Below are positions 7,016 through 13,422 of a DNA stretch of 13,429 nt, piece by piece. The stretch is taken from positions 1 through 13,429 of the forward strand of contig CAQVQZ010000040.1 of assembly GCA_948902155.1 (NCBI GenBank). The letters are read 5' to 3'. Both the position numbers and the translations under genes were made by a program. Within the stretch, counting starts at the first letter, position 1. Each line of letters starts with the position of its first letter. The DNA comes from an uncultured Oscillibacter sp. Its GTDB lineage: Bacteria > Bacillota_A > Clostridia > Oscillospirales > Oscillospiraceae. Below the pieces are notes generated by a model, which was given only the letters and a program-made list of their open reading frames with translations, searched no databases and was not told the DNA's origin.

Positions 7016-7942
7016 TCACGGAACTGTGACCACCAGCACCCCGCAGTCCCCCCGGACCTGATACTCCCCGCTGCCCGCCGGGACAAAGAAGCACTGTCCC
7101 TGCCGGACCTCCCGGCTTTCGCCATCGCAGGTCAGGACTCCCCGTCCCTCCGTCACCAGCAGGGCGTGGAAGGACTCCCGGCCACAATAGGACTGGAAGT
7201 CTCCCCTGTGCCCGTCCACATTGAAGTACGGGCACCGCCCCAAGTGGGGGCTGAATTTCGGCGGGACTGTGGGCGCGAGGTCCGTCACTTCCAGGGCCTT
7301 TTCCACGTGCAGGGGCCGGGGATGGCCATCCGCCCCTACCCGTCCGTAGTCAAACACCCGGTAGGTCACATTGGAGTTCTGCTGGATCTCTGCGATGACC
7401 AGCCCCGCGCCGATGGCGTGGAGGGTCCCCGAGGGGATGAACAGCACGTCGCCCTGCTTCACCGGCACCCGGTGGAGCAGCTTCGTCAGGGTGCCGTCCG
7501 CGATGGCGGCGGCGTATTCCTTCCGGGTGACCTCCCGCTCAAAGCCGTAGTACAAAAACGCGTGGGGCTCCGCCTCCAGAGCCACCCACATCTCCGTCTT
7601 GCCATACTGCCCCTCGTGGGCCAGGGCGTAGGCATCGGAGGGGTGGACCTGGATGGACAGGTCCCGCTCCGCGTCGATGAGCTTGATGAGCAGGGGGAAG
7701 TCGTGGAAGCGGCGGCAGTTCTCTCCCAGGGCCTCCGGCCCGGCCTCGTCCAGCCAGGACCGCAGAGTCCGGCCCGCCCAGGGGCCGTCGGCCAGCAGCG
7801 AGGGGCCGTCGGGATGGCAGGAGAGGACCCAGGCTTCCGCCACGGGGTCCAGGGGGGTATGTACGCCGAAGTCCTCCCGGAGGCGGCGGTGTCCGCCCCA
7901 AAGGTAATCCTTGCAGGCGGCGGAGAGCAGATAAGCCGGCAT
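7016..7942 (-). CDS. manA: Mannose-6-phosphate isomerase, type I (zinc-dependent)
   Basis: This cytosolic enzyme interconverts mannose-6-phosphate and fructose-6-phosphate, linking mannose use and GDP-mannose supply to glycolysis. The 308-residue cupin-fold protein carries the family's zinc ligands: Q98 and H100 in SIQVHPSD, E117 in GKTEMW and H175 in SGTLHAIGAG, followed by the conserved YRVFDYGR (194-201). N-terminal CKDYLWGG and the length fit the short Bacillus-type ManA. I chose the ATG at 7942, which has AAGGAGG 5-6 nt upstream and starts where the family starts; an in-frame extension to 8023 would add 27 residues unlike the family and would reach back almost to the promoter. It appears to be a single-gene unit, divergent from the hybrid kinase, with its own promoter, structured leader and terminator. 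Confidence 0.95.
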   Translation of the reverse strand: MPAYLLSAACKDYLWGGHRRLREDFGVHTPLDPVAEAWVLSCHPDGPSLLADGPWAGRTLRSWLDEAGPEALGENCRRFHDFPLLIKLIDAERDLSIQVHPSDAYALAHEGQYGKTEMWVALEAEPHAFLYYGFEREVTRKEYAAAIADGTLTKLLHRVPVKQGDVLFIPSGTLHAIGAGLVIAEIQQNSNVTYRVFDYGRVGADGHPRPLHVEKALEVTDLAPTVPPKFSPHLGRCPYFNVDGHRGDFQSYCGRESFHALLVTEGRGVLTCDGESREVRQGQCFFVPAGSGEYQVRGDCGVLVVTVP

Positions 7943-7955
7943 GGCGTCCTCCTTC

Positions 7956-8004
7956 CCGCCCGGCGCGTCCGGGCGGCGTTCTGATACCCGGCCAAAAGGC
8001 CGGG
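7956..8004 (-). promoter_or_regulatory. Two strong hairpins in the manA 5' leader
   Basis: In the leader RNA, CCCGGCC-TTTT-GGCCGGG (complement of 7987-8004, 7-bp stem) is followed by CCGCCCGG-ACGCG-CCGGGCGG (complement of 7956-7976, perfect 8-bp stem). The second hairpin ends one base before the GAAGGAGG ribosome-binding region. Neither has a T-run, so they are not terminators. They may affect translation start or RNA stability. No known riboswitch was recognised. Confidence 0.55.
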
Positions 8005-8028
8005 CCAAAACGACAAATTTCAATTCAT

Positions 8029-8057
8029 ACTATACCCGATATCCCACTTCCCGTCAA
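8029..8057 (-). promoter_or_regulatory. Sigma-A-type promoter of manA
   Basis: Leftward -35 TTGACG (8052-8057), 17-bp spacer, -10 TATAGT (8029-8034). The predicted transcript starts near 8022, giving a leader of about 80 nt. Confidence 0.8.
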
Positions 8058-8197
8058 TGCCCCGCCCCGAACAAGAGATGTCCTCATCGGAGATATTACG
8101 CAGGGACGGCCATCCGCCGCCCGCGTTTTTGCAGTTGCCGAGGCTAGAAGGACCCTTTCAAAGAGGTGATCGACTTCATAGTTCCTGGAAATCAGTG

Positions 8198-8226
8198 GTG
8201 ACAAACGCGCAGACATGTGATATAAT
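8198..8226 (+). promoter_or_regulatory. Sigma-A-type promoter of the hybrid kinase gene
   Basis: -35 GTGACA (8198-8203), 17-bp spacer, perfect -10 TATAAT (8221-8226) with an extended TG at 8218-8219. The predicted start near 8233 leaves a leader of about 30 nt and excludes start codons further upstream. Confidence 0.85.
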
Positions 8227-8263
8227 GCCCTCATCAACACTGACCGAGAGGGGGAGCGCCGCC

Positions 8264-10384
8264 ATGTTTGACAGCCACGGTTTTATTGAATACCTCCTCT
8301 CGTCCGAGGGCATCAAGGGCCGCGAGGGCCTTACCGCCCAGCAGATCAAGCGCTTCACGGACGAGATGCCCGGCGGCTTTTTCATCTACCGCAGCGACAA
8401 CGGACAGGTAATCTACGCCAACCGGGCCCTTTTTCATACCTTCGGCTGCCGGACGGAGGAGGAGTTCCGGGCCCTGACCGGCGGCACGTTCCAGGGCATG
8501 GTCCACCCCGACGACCTGGCCGCCGTGGAGCAGAGCATCGTGGAGCAGCTCATGGCCAGCCGCTACGATCTGGACTACGTGGAATACCGGATTATCCGCA
8601 AGGACGGCGCGGTCTGCTGGGTGGAGGATTTCGGCCATTATCTGGAGTCGGAAGAGACCGGCGGGGTGTTTTACGTCTTCCTGGCGGACGCGACAGACCG
8701 CCGCCGCCGCCGCTTGGCGGAGCGGGAGGCGATTCTGGAGGAGAAGCTGGAAAAAGAGCGGGAGCTGCAGGAACAGGCCGAGCTGAACGCCCAGTTTCTG
8801 GACCAGATGAACGACGAGCTTGTCCGCCGCCTGGAGCTGATCGAGGGCCTGAGCGCAGACTATGAGGTCGTGTTTCACGCGGACCTGGTGGAGGACGTCA
8901 TCCAGCCCTACCGGGTCAGCAACCGGGAGAGCTTCCAGTTTGGCCGGGACCTGCAGGTGCGGCCCTTCAAGGGGTTTGCGGACGAGTACGCGAAAAAATG
9001 GGTCCACCCGGCGGACCGGAAGGGCTTTTTGGAGGGCCTGAACCCGGCTCACATCCGGGATATGCTGGAGGCTGTGAATTCCTATCACATTGATTACCGG
9101 GTTCTCCGGGAAGGGGAGCCGGAATTTGTCCAGGCGCTGATCGCCAACGTCAGCCCCAAAAACGGCGCGACGCAGATCATGTTCGGCTGCCGGACCATGG
9201 ACGAGGAGGTCCGCCGGGAGCGGGCCCGGACGGCGATGCTGGAGGACGCCCTGCGCCAGGCGAAGCTGGCGGGGGAGGCCCGGAATACGTTCCTGTCCAA
9301 CATGTCCCACGACATGCGCACGCCGATGAACGCAATTATGGGCTTCACGGTCCTGGCTCAGCGGCACCTGAACGACCCGGAGCGGCTGAAGCAGGACCTG
9401 GAACGCATCAGCGATTCCAGCGCAAAGCTTCTCCGGCTGATGAACGACGTGCTGGAATTGAGCTGGCTGGAGTCCGGACAGGTGCAGATCGAGGATGTGG
9501 CATGCAGCCTGCCGGAGCTGGGGAAAGAGGTCTGGGATGAGGTCAGCCCCCACGCCCTGGAGAAGGGGGTGTCCCTGCTGCTGGACGTGGAGGAGCTGGA
9601 GCACCCGCGGGTCCGCTGCGACCGGCCGAAGCTCCGGCAAGCCTTGGTGCGCCTGGCTTTGGGGGCGATCAAGTGTACTGCCGCCGAGGGGAAGGCCGTC
9701 CTGTCCCTCCGGGAGCGGAGCGCCACCAGGGGCTATGGGTCCTATCACTTCCTGGCGGACTGCCAAGGGCTGGAGGACGGCCTGAACGCCGGTATTTTCA
9801 CGCCCTTCGACCGCCAGGAGATCACCGCCGCCTCCGACGCGGAGGGAGCGGATATGGGCCTGTCCATCGTGAAGCATCTGATCGAGCTGATGGGCGGCGC
9901 AATCGAGGCGGAGTTCCGGGAAGGGGGAGTCCTCTTCACGGCGTCGCTGAATCTGCAATTGCAGGAGGAGGCGGCGGTCCGGCAGGTGGAGGCCCACAGC
10001 GGCGTGGTCCGGGTGCTGGTGGTGGAGGACAACGAGCTGAACCGGGAGATTGCCGTGGATTTGCTGGAAGAAGCGGGGTTCCTGGCGGAAACTGCTGAGG
10101 ACGGCGCGGAGGCCGTGGAGAAGGTGAAGGCATCCCAGCCGGGGTATTACGCCTTGATCTTGATGGACCTGCGGATGCCGGTGATGGACGGGCACTCCGC
10201 CGCAAGGGCCATCCGGGCCCTGGAGAACCCGGAGCTGGCGCGGATTCCCATCGTGGCGCTGTCGGCGAATACCTTTGACGAGGACCGCAAGCAGTCCGCC
10301 GAGAGCGGCATGAACGCCCATCTGGCCAAGCCGCTGGATGTAGAGCGGCTGCTGGAGCTGATTTCCGGGATTACCGGGAGATAA
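8264..10384 (+). CDS. Soluble PAS-domain hybrid histidine kinase / response regulator with degenerate ATP-binding lobe
   Basis: This 706-residue signalling protein has no signal peptide or membrane segment, so it should sense a cytoplasmic cue. Parts in order: PAS domain with its C-terminal strand set (33-145); charged coiled coil (146-195); second PAS-like domain (about 196-330); HisKA with H349 in MSHDMRTPMNAIMGFT; HATPase lobe (about 430-565); receiver (586-700) with acidic pair E588/D589, phospho-acceptor D635 in LMDLRMPVMDG, S667 and K689. The ATPase lobe is unusual: the N-box asparagine is G467 (LALGAIKCT), the DxGxG loop reads DCQGLE from D499, and the last glycine loop reads GADMGL. 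Autokinase activity may be weak or lost. I chose the ATG at 8264, with AGAGGGGGAG 7 nt upstream and a promoter just before it; the frame stays open upstream to 8057, but that part precedes the promoter. No output domain is present, so a downstream partner must lie elsewhere. Confidence 0.92.
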   Translation: MFDSHGFIEYLLSSEGIKGREGLTAQQIKRFTDEMPGGFFIYRSDNGQVIYANRALFHTFGCRTEEEFRALTGGTFQGMVHPDDLAAVEQSIVEQLMASRYDLDYVEYRIIRKDGAVCWVEDFGHYLESEETGGVFYVFLADATDRRRRRLAEREAILEEKLEKERELQEQAELNAQFLDQMNDELVRRLELIEGLSADYEVVFHADLVEDVIQPYRVSNRESFQFGRDLQVRPFKGFADEYAKKWVHPADRKGFLEGLNPAHIRDMLEAVNSYHIDYRVLREGEPEFVQALIANVSPKNGATQIMFGCRTMDEEVRRERARTAMLEDALRQAKLAGEARNTFLSNMSHDMRTPMNAIMGFTVLAQRHLNDPERLKQDLERISDSSAKLLRLMNDVLELSWLESGQVQIEDVACSLPELGKEVWDEVSPHALEKGVSLLLDVEELEHPRVRCDRPKLRQALVRLALGAIKCTAAEGKAVLSLRERSATRGYGSYHFLADCQGLEDGLNAGIFTPFDRQEITAASDAEGADMGLSIVKHLIELMGGAIEAEFREGGVLFTASLNLQLQEEAAVRQVEAHSGVVRVLVVEDNELNREIAVDLLEEAGFLAETAEDGAEAVEKVKASQPGYYALILMDLRMPVMDGHSAARAIRALENPELARIPIVALSANTFDEDRKQSAESGMNAHLAKPLDVERLLELISGITGR

Positions 10385-10395
10385 GAAAAAAGATT

Positions 10396-10422
10396 AAAAA
10401 CCACCGTATTCCGGTGGTTTTT
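10396..10422. terminator. Bidirectional rho-independent terminator
   Basis: A perfect 11-bp stem (10396-10406 with 10412-10422) encloses a 5-nt loop, with A-run and T-run arms. It lies 11 bp after the kinase stop and 8 bp past the stop of the convergent gene, so it can serve both. Confidence 0.92.
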
Positions 10423-10430
10423 ATCTATGT

Positions 10431-11216
10431 TCAGCGCTTTCCGCCCCGCCAGGGGGCGAAGAGCTTCGGGGCGATGTCCTGGACCTCCGGCCACATGAAA
10501 AAGGCCGCAGCAAAGCCCATCCCGGCCCCCAGGCGGAGCTTTTGGTTCAGGGTGTCCGCGTCGTCGAAGAGGACGAAGTGGGCTTCGCCGTCCCGGGTGT
10601 AGGTGAAATAGCGGGCGCAGAGGTCCTGGGAAAAGAAGACGGCGGGAGACTCCCGCTCCATCAGCGCCGCCAGGGCCTCGCCGGTGAGGGGGGTCCCCTC
10701 CCCGGTGCGGGCGGGGAGGCGGAAGTCCATCCGGAGGCGCTGGATGTCCAGGGCCAGATTCCCGGCTCCGCCGGAGCGGGCGGCGGCGTCCTGGAGGTAC
10801 TGGGAGAACGTGCCGCCGGAGACGGCGGTACACAGCAGGACCGTAGCGCCGGGGGCGGCGCTGGCGTAAGCCTCGGGCAGGTACAGCGCCCGCCGGGCGG
10901 CGGACAGAGCGGGGGCCAGGACGGAGACGAAGGCCGTCCGGTCCCGGCGGGGGGCTTCCTCAAAGTCCAGGAGGATGCCGGTGTAGTTCCGCCGCCCGCA
11001 CTCCCGCAGGACCGCGTCCCGGAGGGACTCCGGGCTGTCGATGAACGGTGCGTCATGGTCGCTGACGGACAGCAGGCCGCCCTTGGTTTGCAGCAGCAGG
11101 CTCCGCCGCAGGAGCGACGAGCCGGAGCCGACGCGGTAGGCCACGTGGGCCAGGTTGCGGCAGTGGTTTTGGGCCTCCTGGGACGCCTCCGGCGTCGCGG
11201 CCAGGTAGATTTGCAA
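10431..11216 (-). CDS. Cytosolic protein with possible GH18-like TIM-barrel fold, function unknown
   Basis: This 261-residue protein has no signal peptide or membrane segment. It begins MQIYLAATPEA if the TTG at 11216 is the start, which I prefer because a G-rich AAGGGGGAGAGGGA run ends just before it and upstream in-frame sequence crosses the yqeG promoter. The segment YTGILLDFEEAP (78-89) resembles the catalytic strand of glycoside hydrolase family 18 (DGxDxDxE): D84 and E86 are kept, but the first two aspartates are T and L. Near the C-terminus, FDDADTLNQKLRLG then GFAAAFFMWPEV resembles the closing GH18 strands (YDD, Lys, Trp). An intracellular barrel of this type could act on a sugar or muropeptide, or be inactive; this is inference. 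No close family name is recognised. It is convergent with the hybrid kinase and divergent from yqeG. Confidence 0.75.
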   Translation of the reverse strand: MQIYLAATPEASQEAQNHCRNLAHVAYRVGSGSSLLRRSLLLQTKGGLLSVSDHDAPFIDSPESLRDAVLRECGRRNYTGILLDFEEAPRRDRTAFVSVLAPALSAARRALYLPEAYASAAPGATVLLCTAVSGGTFSQYLQDAAARSGGAGNLALDIQRLRMDFRLPARTGEGTPLTGEALAALMERESPAVFFSQDLCARYFTYTRDGEAHFVLFDDADTLNQKLRLGAGMGFAAAFFMWPEVQDIAPKLFAPWRGGKR

Positions 11217-11229
11217 ATCCCTCTCCCCC

Positions 11230-11258
11230 TTGCGCTGGTTTCGGAAAACTGGTATACT
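11230..11258 (+). promoter_or_regulatory. Sigma-A-type promoter of yqeG
   Basis: -35 TTGCGC (11230-11235), 17-bp spacer, -10 TATACT (11253-11258) with an extended TG at 11250-11251. The -35 box overlaps the ribosome-binding region of the divergent gene that starts at 11216. Confidence 0.75.
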
Positions 11259-11300
11259 GAATATGATAGCAATTGAGTTTATGTGGGGAGGTCCGCAGCT

Positions 11301-11816
11301 ATGCCTGTTTCCCTGGTGCCAAAGAAGTTGTTTGGGAGCTACCGGGAGGTCACGCCGGAGCTGCTCCGGAGGGCGGGGGTGACGCTGCTCCTCAGCGATC
11401 TGGATTTTACCCTGGCTCCCAAGTCCGTGCGGAGGCCGGATAATGCGCTGCGGCGGTGGATTCAGGAGATGCGGGGCGCGGGGGTGCAGGTGATGATCGT
11501 GTCCAACAACCGCTCCGGAAGCCGGGTGACGGAGTTCTGCGCCGATTTGGGGATACCCTATCAGGGGCACGCCGGGAAGCCCTCCACGCGGGGGCTGGAG
11601 GCCGCGATGGCCCGGGCCGGGGCGTCGCGGGAGCAGACGGCCATGCTGGGGGACAAGCTGCTGACGGACATGCTGGCGGCGAACCGGGCCGGGGTGCTGG
11701 CGCTGATGGTGGAGCCTCTGGGCGGGGCCGTGACGCTGTGGCAGAAGGTTCTGCACGCCCTGCAAAGGCCCTTTAAGGCCGCCTGCAGGCGGCGGGAGCA
11801 AAATATTTTGGGTTGA
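11301..11816 (+). CDS. yqeG: YqeG-family HAD-superfamily (class IIIA) phosphatase
   Basis: This 171-residue soluble protein has the HAD phosphatase signature: motif I SDLDFTLAP (nucleophile D33, general acid D35, T37), motif II IVSNN (S68), K93 in AGKPSTRG as the motif III lysine, and motif IV GDKLLTDM (D118, D123). Length and motif spacing fit the YqeG group, which is related to phosphatidylglycerophosphate phosphatases; the substrate in bacteria is not settled. I chose the ATG at 11301, which has GGGGAGG 9 nt upstream; an in-frame GTG at 11283 overlaps that site. It has its own promoter and stands just ahead of efp, which has a separate promoter. No clear terminator separates the two, so some read-through into efp is possible. 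Confidence 0.92.
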   Translation: MPVSLVPKKLFGSYREVTPELLRRAGVTLLLSDLDFTLAPKSVRRPDNALRRWIQEMRGAGVQVMIVSNNRSGSRVTEFCADLGIPYQGHAGKPSTRGLEAAMARAGASREQTAMLGDKLLTDMLAANRAGVLALMVEPLGGAVTLWQKVLHALQRPFKAACRRREQNILG

Positions 11817-11840
11817 ATCGGCCCAATTGTGGAAAAATAC

Positions 11841-11869
11841 TTGCAATGCGGCGCGACATGGGATAAAAT
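11841..11869 (+). promoter_or_regulatory. Sigma-A-type promoter of efp
   Basis: -35 TTGCAA (11841-11846), 17-bp spacer, -10 TAAAAT (11864-11869). The leader to the efp ATG is about 85 nt. Confidence 0.8.
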
Positions 11870-11901
11870 AACTACGGCTATAATCGAGATACTGTGAAAG
11901 A

Positions 11902-11932
11902 GAGAAAATGCCCTCCTTCGGGTCGTTTTCTC
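11902..11932 (+). promoter_or_regulatory. Hairpin in the efp 5' leader
   Basis: GAGAAAA (11902-11908) pairs with TTTTCTC (11926-11932), with a shorter CCC/GGG inner pairing (11911-11913 with 11920-11922). The stem ends 13 nt before the GAGGAGG ribosome-binding site. The right arm has only four T residues and is followed by CGG, so it is a weak terminator at most. A regulatory role is possible but unproven. Confidence 0.4.
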
Positions 11933-11961
11933 GGATAAAGATTTGTGAGGAGGATTTTGTT

Positions 11962-12531
11962 ATGCCAACAATTTCTGCCGGTGAGTTCCGGAAGGGTATG
12001 ATCTTTGAAATGGAAGGCAAGCCCATGCTGGTGGTGGACTTCCAGCACGTCAAGCCCGGCAAGGGCGCGGCCTTTGTGCGCACCAAGTATAAGAACGTCA
12101 TCACCGGGGCCATCCGCGAGGAGTCCTTCAACCCCACCGCCAAGTTCGAGCAGGCCAGCGTGGAGCGCAAGGACGCCGAGTACAGCTACAACGACGGCGA
12201 CCTCTATTACTTCATGGACCCCGAGACCTACGACATGTCCCCCCTGAACCGGGACGTTCTGGGCGAGGCGTTCAAGTTCATGAAGGAGAACACTGTCTGC
12301 AAGCTGGTGAGCTACAAGGGCAGCGTGTTCACCGTGGAAGTCCCCAACTTCATGGACCTGGAAGTCACGGAGACCGAGCCCGGCGTGAAGGGCGACACCG
12401 CTACCAACGTCACCAAGAAGGCCACCCTGGAGACCGGCGCGGTGATTCAGGTGCCCCTGTTCATCAACGAGGGCGAGAAGATTCAGGTCGACACCCGGAC
12501 GGGCGAGTATCTGGGGCGCTGCAAGGAATAA
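11962..12531 (+). CDS. efp: Translation elongation factor P
   Basis: EF-P enters the ribosomal E site and relieves stalling at consecutive prolines. The protein has the usual three-domain length (189 aa). The N-terminal KOW-like domain carries the tip loop VKPGKGAAF with K34 at the position that is lysylated in E. coli and modified differently in Bacillus; the two flanking prolines seen in some unmodified EF-P types are absent. The C-terminal end ([21 protein letters not shown]...) is the conserved OB-domain signature. I chose the ATG at 11962, with GAGGAGG 7 nt upstream and the family N-terminus [12 protein letters not shown]; an upstream in-frame start at 11908 lies inside the leader hairpin. 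Codon use is very regular, consistent with high expression. No EpmA, EpmB or YmfI gene is present in this window. Confidence 0.98.
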   Translation: MPTISAGEFRKGMIFEMEGKPMLVVDFQHVKPGKGAAFVRTKYKNVITGAIREESFNPTAKFEQASVERKDAEYSYNDGDLYYFMDPETYDMSPLNRDVLGEAFKFMKENTVCKLVSYKGSVFTVEVPNFMDLEVTETEPGVKGDTATNVTKKATLETGAVIQVPLFINEGEKIQVDTRTGEYLGRCKE

Positions 12532-12537
12532 ACATAG

Positions 12538-12564
12538 CAAAGGGGGGATTTCATCCCCCCTTTG
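12538..12564 (+). terminator. Rho-independent-type terminator of efp
   Basis: A perfect 12-bp stem (CAAAGGGGGGAT at 12538-12549 with its complement at 12553-12564) has a 3-nt loop and starts 6 bp after the efp stop. The T-tract is short (TTT then GGATT), so strength is uncertain, but position and stem are typical. Confidence 0.75.
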
Positions 12565-12847
12565 GATTCCCCTTCAGCAGGCACTGCGGCGCAAATCTTA
12601 AAGAAGGAAACCCTCAGTCACCGCCTTCGGCGGTGCCAGCTCCCTTTTCAAGGGAGCTAAGATGTGGGCGCGCTGAACGATGTGAAATTGGTATGGAATA
12701 CCATCATTTTTCAGATACTCTTTACAGAGCTCCCCCGCGAAAACCCGGCAAATTGGTTTTTGTGGGAAGAGAAGGAAGGAATGGAGCAAAGCGGAATTTC
12801 TTCTGACGATAATTTGGGTCAATCTACTATAAAGGAGGTTTTTGACT
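12565..12847. other. Intergenic region between the efp terminator and the CD1247-type gene
   Basis: This stretch holds the palindromic unit at 12611-12658, a small hairpin near 12691-12706 (GGTAT with ATACC), and the ribosome-binding site of the next gene at 12831-12838. No clear promoter was found: a TATAAA at 12828-12833 runs directly into the ribosome-binding site and would give a transcript lacking it. Confidence 0.6.
12611..12658. repeat. Short interspersed palindromic repeat unit
   Basis: The unit starts CCCTCAGT, then CACCGCC-TTC-GGCGGTG (7-bp stem, 12619-12635), CC, then AGCTCCCTT-TTC-AAGGGAGCT (9-bp stem, 12638-12658). Units of this wording, with a variable GC hairpin followed by the CTCCCTT/AAGGGAG hairpin, are ones I associate with intergenic repeats scattered through Oscillospiraceae genomes. 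A diverged member lies at 6845-6878. Confidence 0.7.
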
Positions 12848-13279
12848 ATGGAAATCACGGAGAAGGTTGCGTATTTGAAGGGTCTGGCGGAAGGCATGGA
12901 GCTGGACACCGGGAAGAAGGAGGGCAAGCTTCTGGCCGCCATCATTGACGTGCTGGAAGACATTGCCCTGGAGCTGATGGATATGCAGGAGGCCCAGGAG
13001 GAACTGGGCGACGGCCTGGACGCCGTCAGCGATGATCTCGAGGACGTGGAGGACCTGCTCTTCGGCGACGACGAGGAGGACGACGAAGAAGACGAATATG
13101 AGCTGGACGACCTGGGAGAGGACGAGGACTGCTATGCCACGACCTGCCCCACCTGCGAGGAGACCATCTATTTCGATGAGTCCGTGCTGGAGGACGGCCA
13201 GGTGATCTGCCCCAACTGCGGGGAAAAGCTGGAGTTCGATCTGGAAGGATTGGACGGCGGCGAGGATGAGGAAGAATAA
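12848..13279 (+). CDS. CD1247-type small acidic zinc-ribbon protein
   Basis: This soluble 143-residue protein has a helical N-terminal domain (MEITEKVAYLKGLAEGMELD, then KKEGKLLAAIIDVLEDIALELM, to about 70) of the kind named after Clostridioides difficile CD1247. A very acidic linker (74-94, nearly all D and E) follows, then a C-terminal zinc ribbon with C100/C103 in CPTC and C121/C124 in CPNC. The ATG at 12848 has AAAGGAGG 9 nt upstream; an in-frame TTG at 12842 is less likely. Its function is not known. The acidic linker and zinc ribbon suggest contact with a basic protein, RNA polymerase or the ribosome, which is speculation. Its place behind efp may reflect a translation-linked role or just a conserved locus. 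Confidence 0.85.
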   Translation: MEITEKVAYLKGLAEGMELDTGKKEGKLLAAIIDVLEDIALELMDMQEAQEELGDGLDAVSDDLEDVEDLLFGDDEEDDEEDEYELDDLGEDEDCYATTCPTCEETIYFDESVLEDGQVICPNCGEKLEFDLEGLDGGEDEEE

Positions 13280-13314
13280 GCTTCCGCGTCTTTGAGAAGA
13301 GAATGTAAAGCGGA

Positions 13315-13342
13315 GAGCCGGACGCCGTTGGGCGTCCGGCTC
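13315..13342 (+). terminator. Strong hairpin after the CD1247-type gene
   Basis: A perfect 12-bp stem (GAGCCGGACGCC at 13315-13326 with its complement at 13331-13342) has a GTTG loop and starts 35 bp after the stop codon. It is the likely end of the transcript, but no T-run follows; AGACTGTC and eight A residues come next. It may instead be a repeat element or processing site. Confidence 0.5.
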
Positions 13343-13391
13343 AGACTGTCAAAAAAAAGCTGAAATCTGATTGAACGGGAAGGAAGGGTGT

Positions 13392-13422
13392 GCGCGGGAA
13401 ACCCAGGAAGGGTTTCCTGCGC
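13392..13422. repeat. Hairpin at the right window edge
   Basis: A 13-bp stem with one G-U pair (13392-13404 with 13410-13422) encloses a 5-nt loop. Only seven bases follow before the window ends, so whether it is a terminator or part of a larger element cannot be told. Confidence 0.5.

Larger units (their letters stand above)
7943..8263. other. Divergent promoter region between manA and hybrid kinase
   Basis: This 321-bp spacer holds the manA leader with two hairpins (7956-8004), the manA promoter (8029-8057, leftward) and the kinase promoter (8198-8226, rightward). The 140 bp between the two promoters show no obvious gene or repeat and could hold regulator sites. Confidence 0.75.

Noticed and set aside
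6511..7029. Plus-strand open frame of 172 codons across the intergenic region
   Set aside because: It crosses a promoter, a terminator and several hairpins, lacks a ribosome-binding site and overlaps the manA 3' end.
8057..8263. N-terminal extension of the hybrid kinase to 8057
   Set aside because: A TATAAT promoter at 8198-8226 lies inside the extension, and a ribosome-binding site precedes the ATG at 8264.
8234..10321. Leftward open frame of 695 codons opposite the hybrid kinase
   Set aside because: The plus strand encodes recognisable PAS, HisKA and receiver motifs; the antisense product is His/Gln/Leu-rich with no family features.
11879..11884. TATAAT as an alternative -10 box for efp
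   Set aside because: No -35-like sequence lies 16-18 bp upstream (ACATGG), whereas TTGCAA-17-TAAAAT just upstream is a good promoter.
11217..12170. Upstream extension of the leftward GH18-like gene through yqeG and efp
   Set aside because: The frame is open only by chance on the antisense of two well-recognised genes; protein-like sequence begins at the TTG at 11216.
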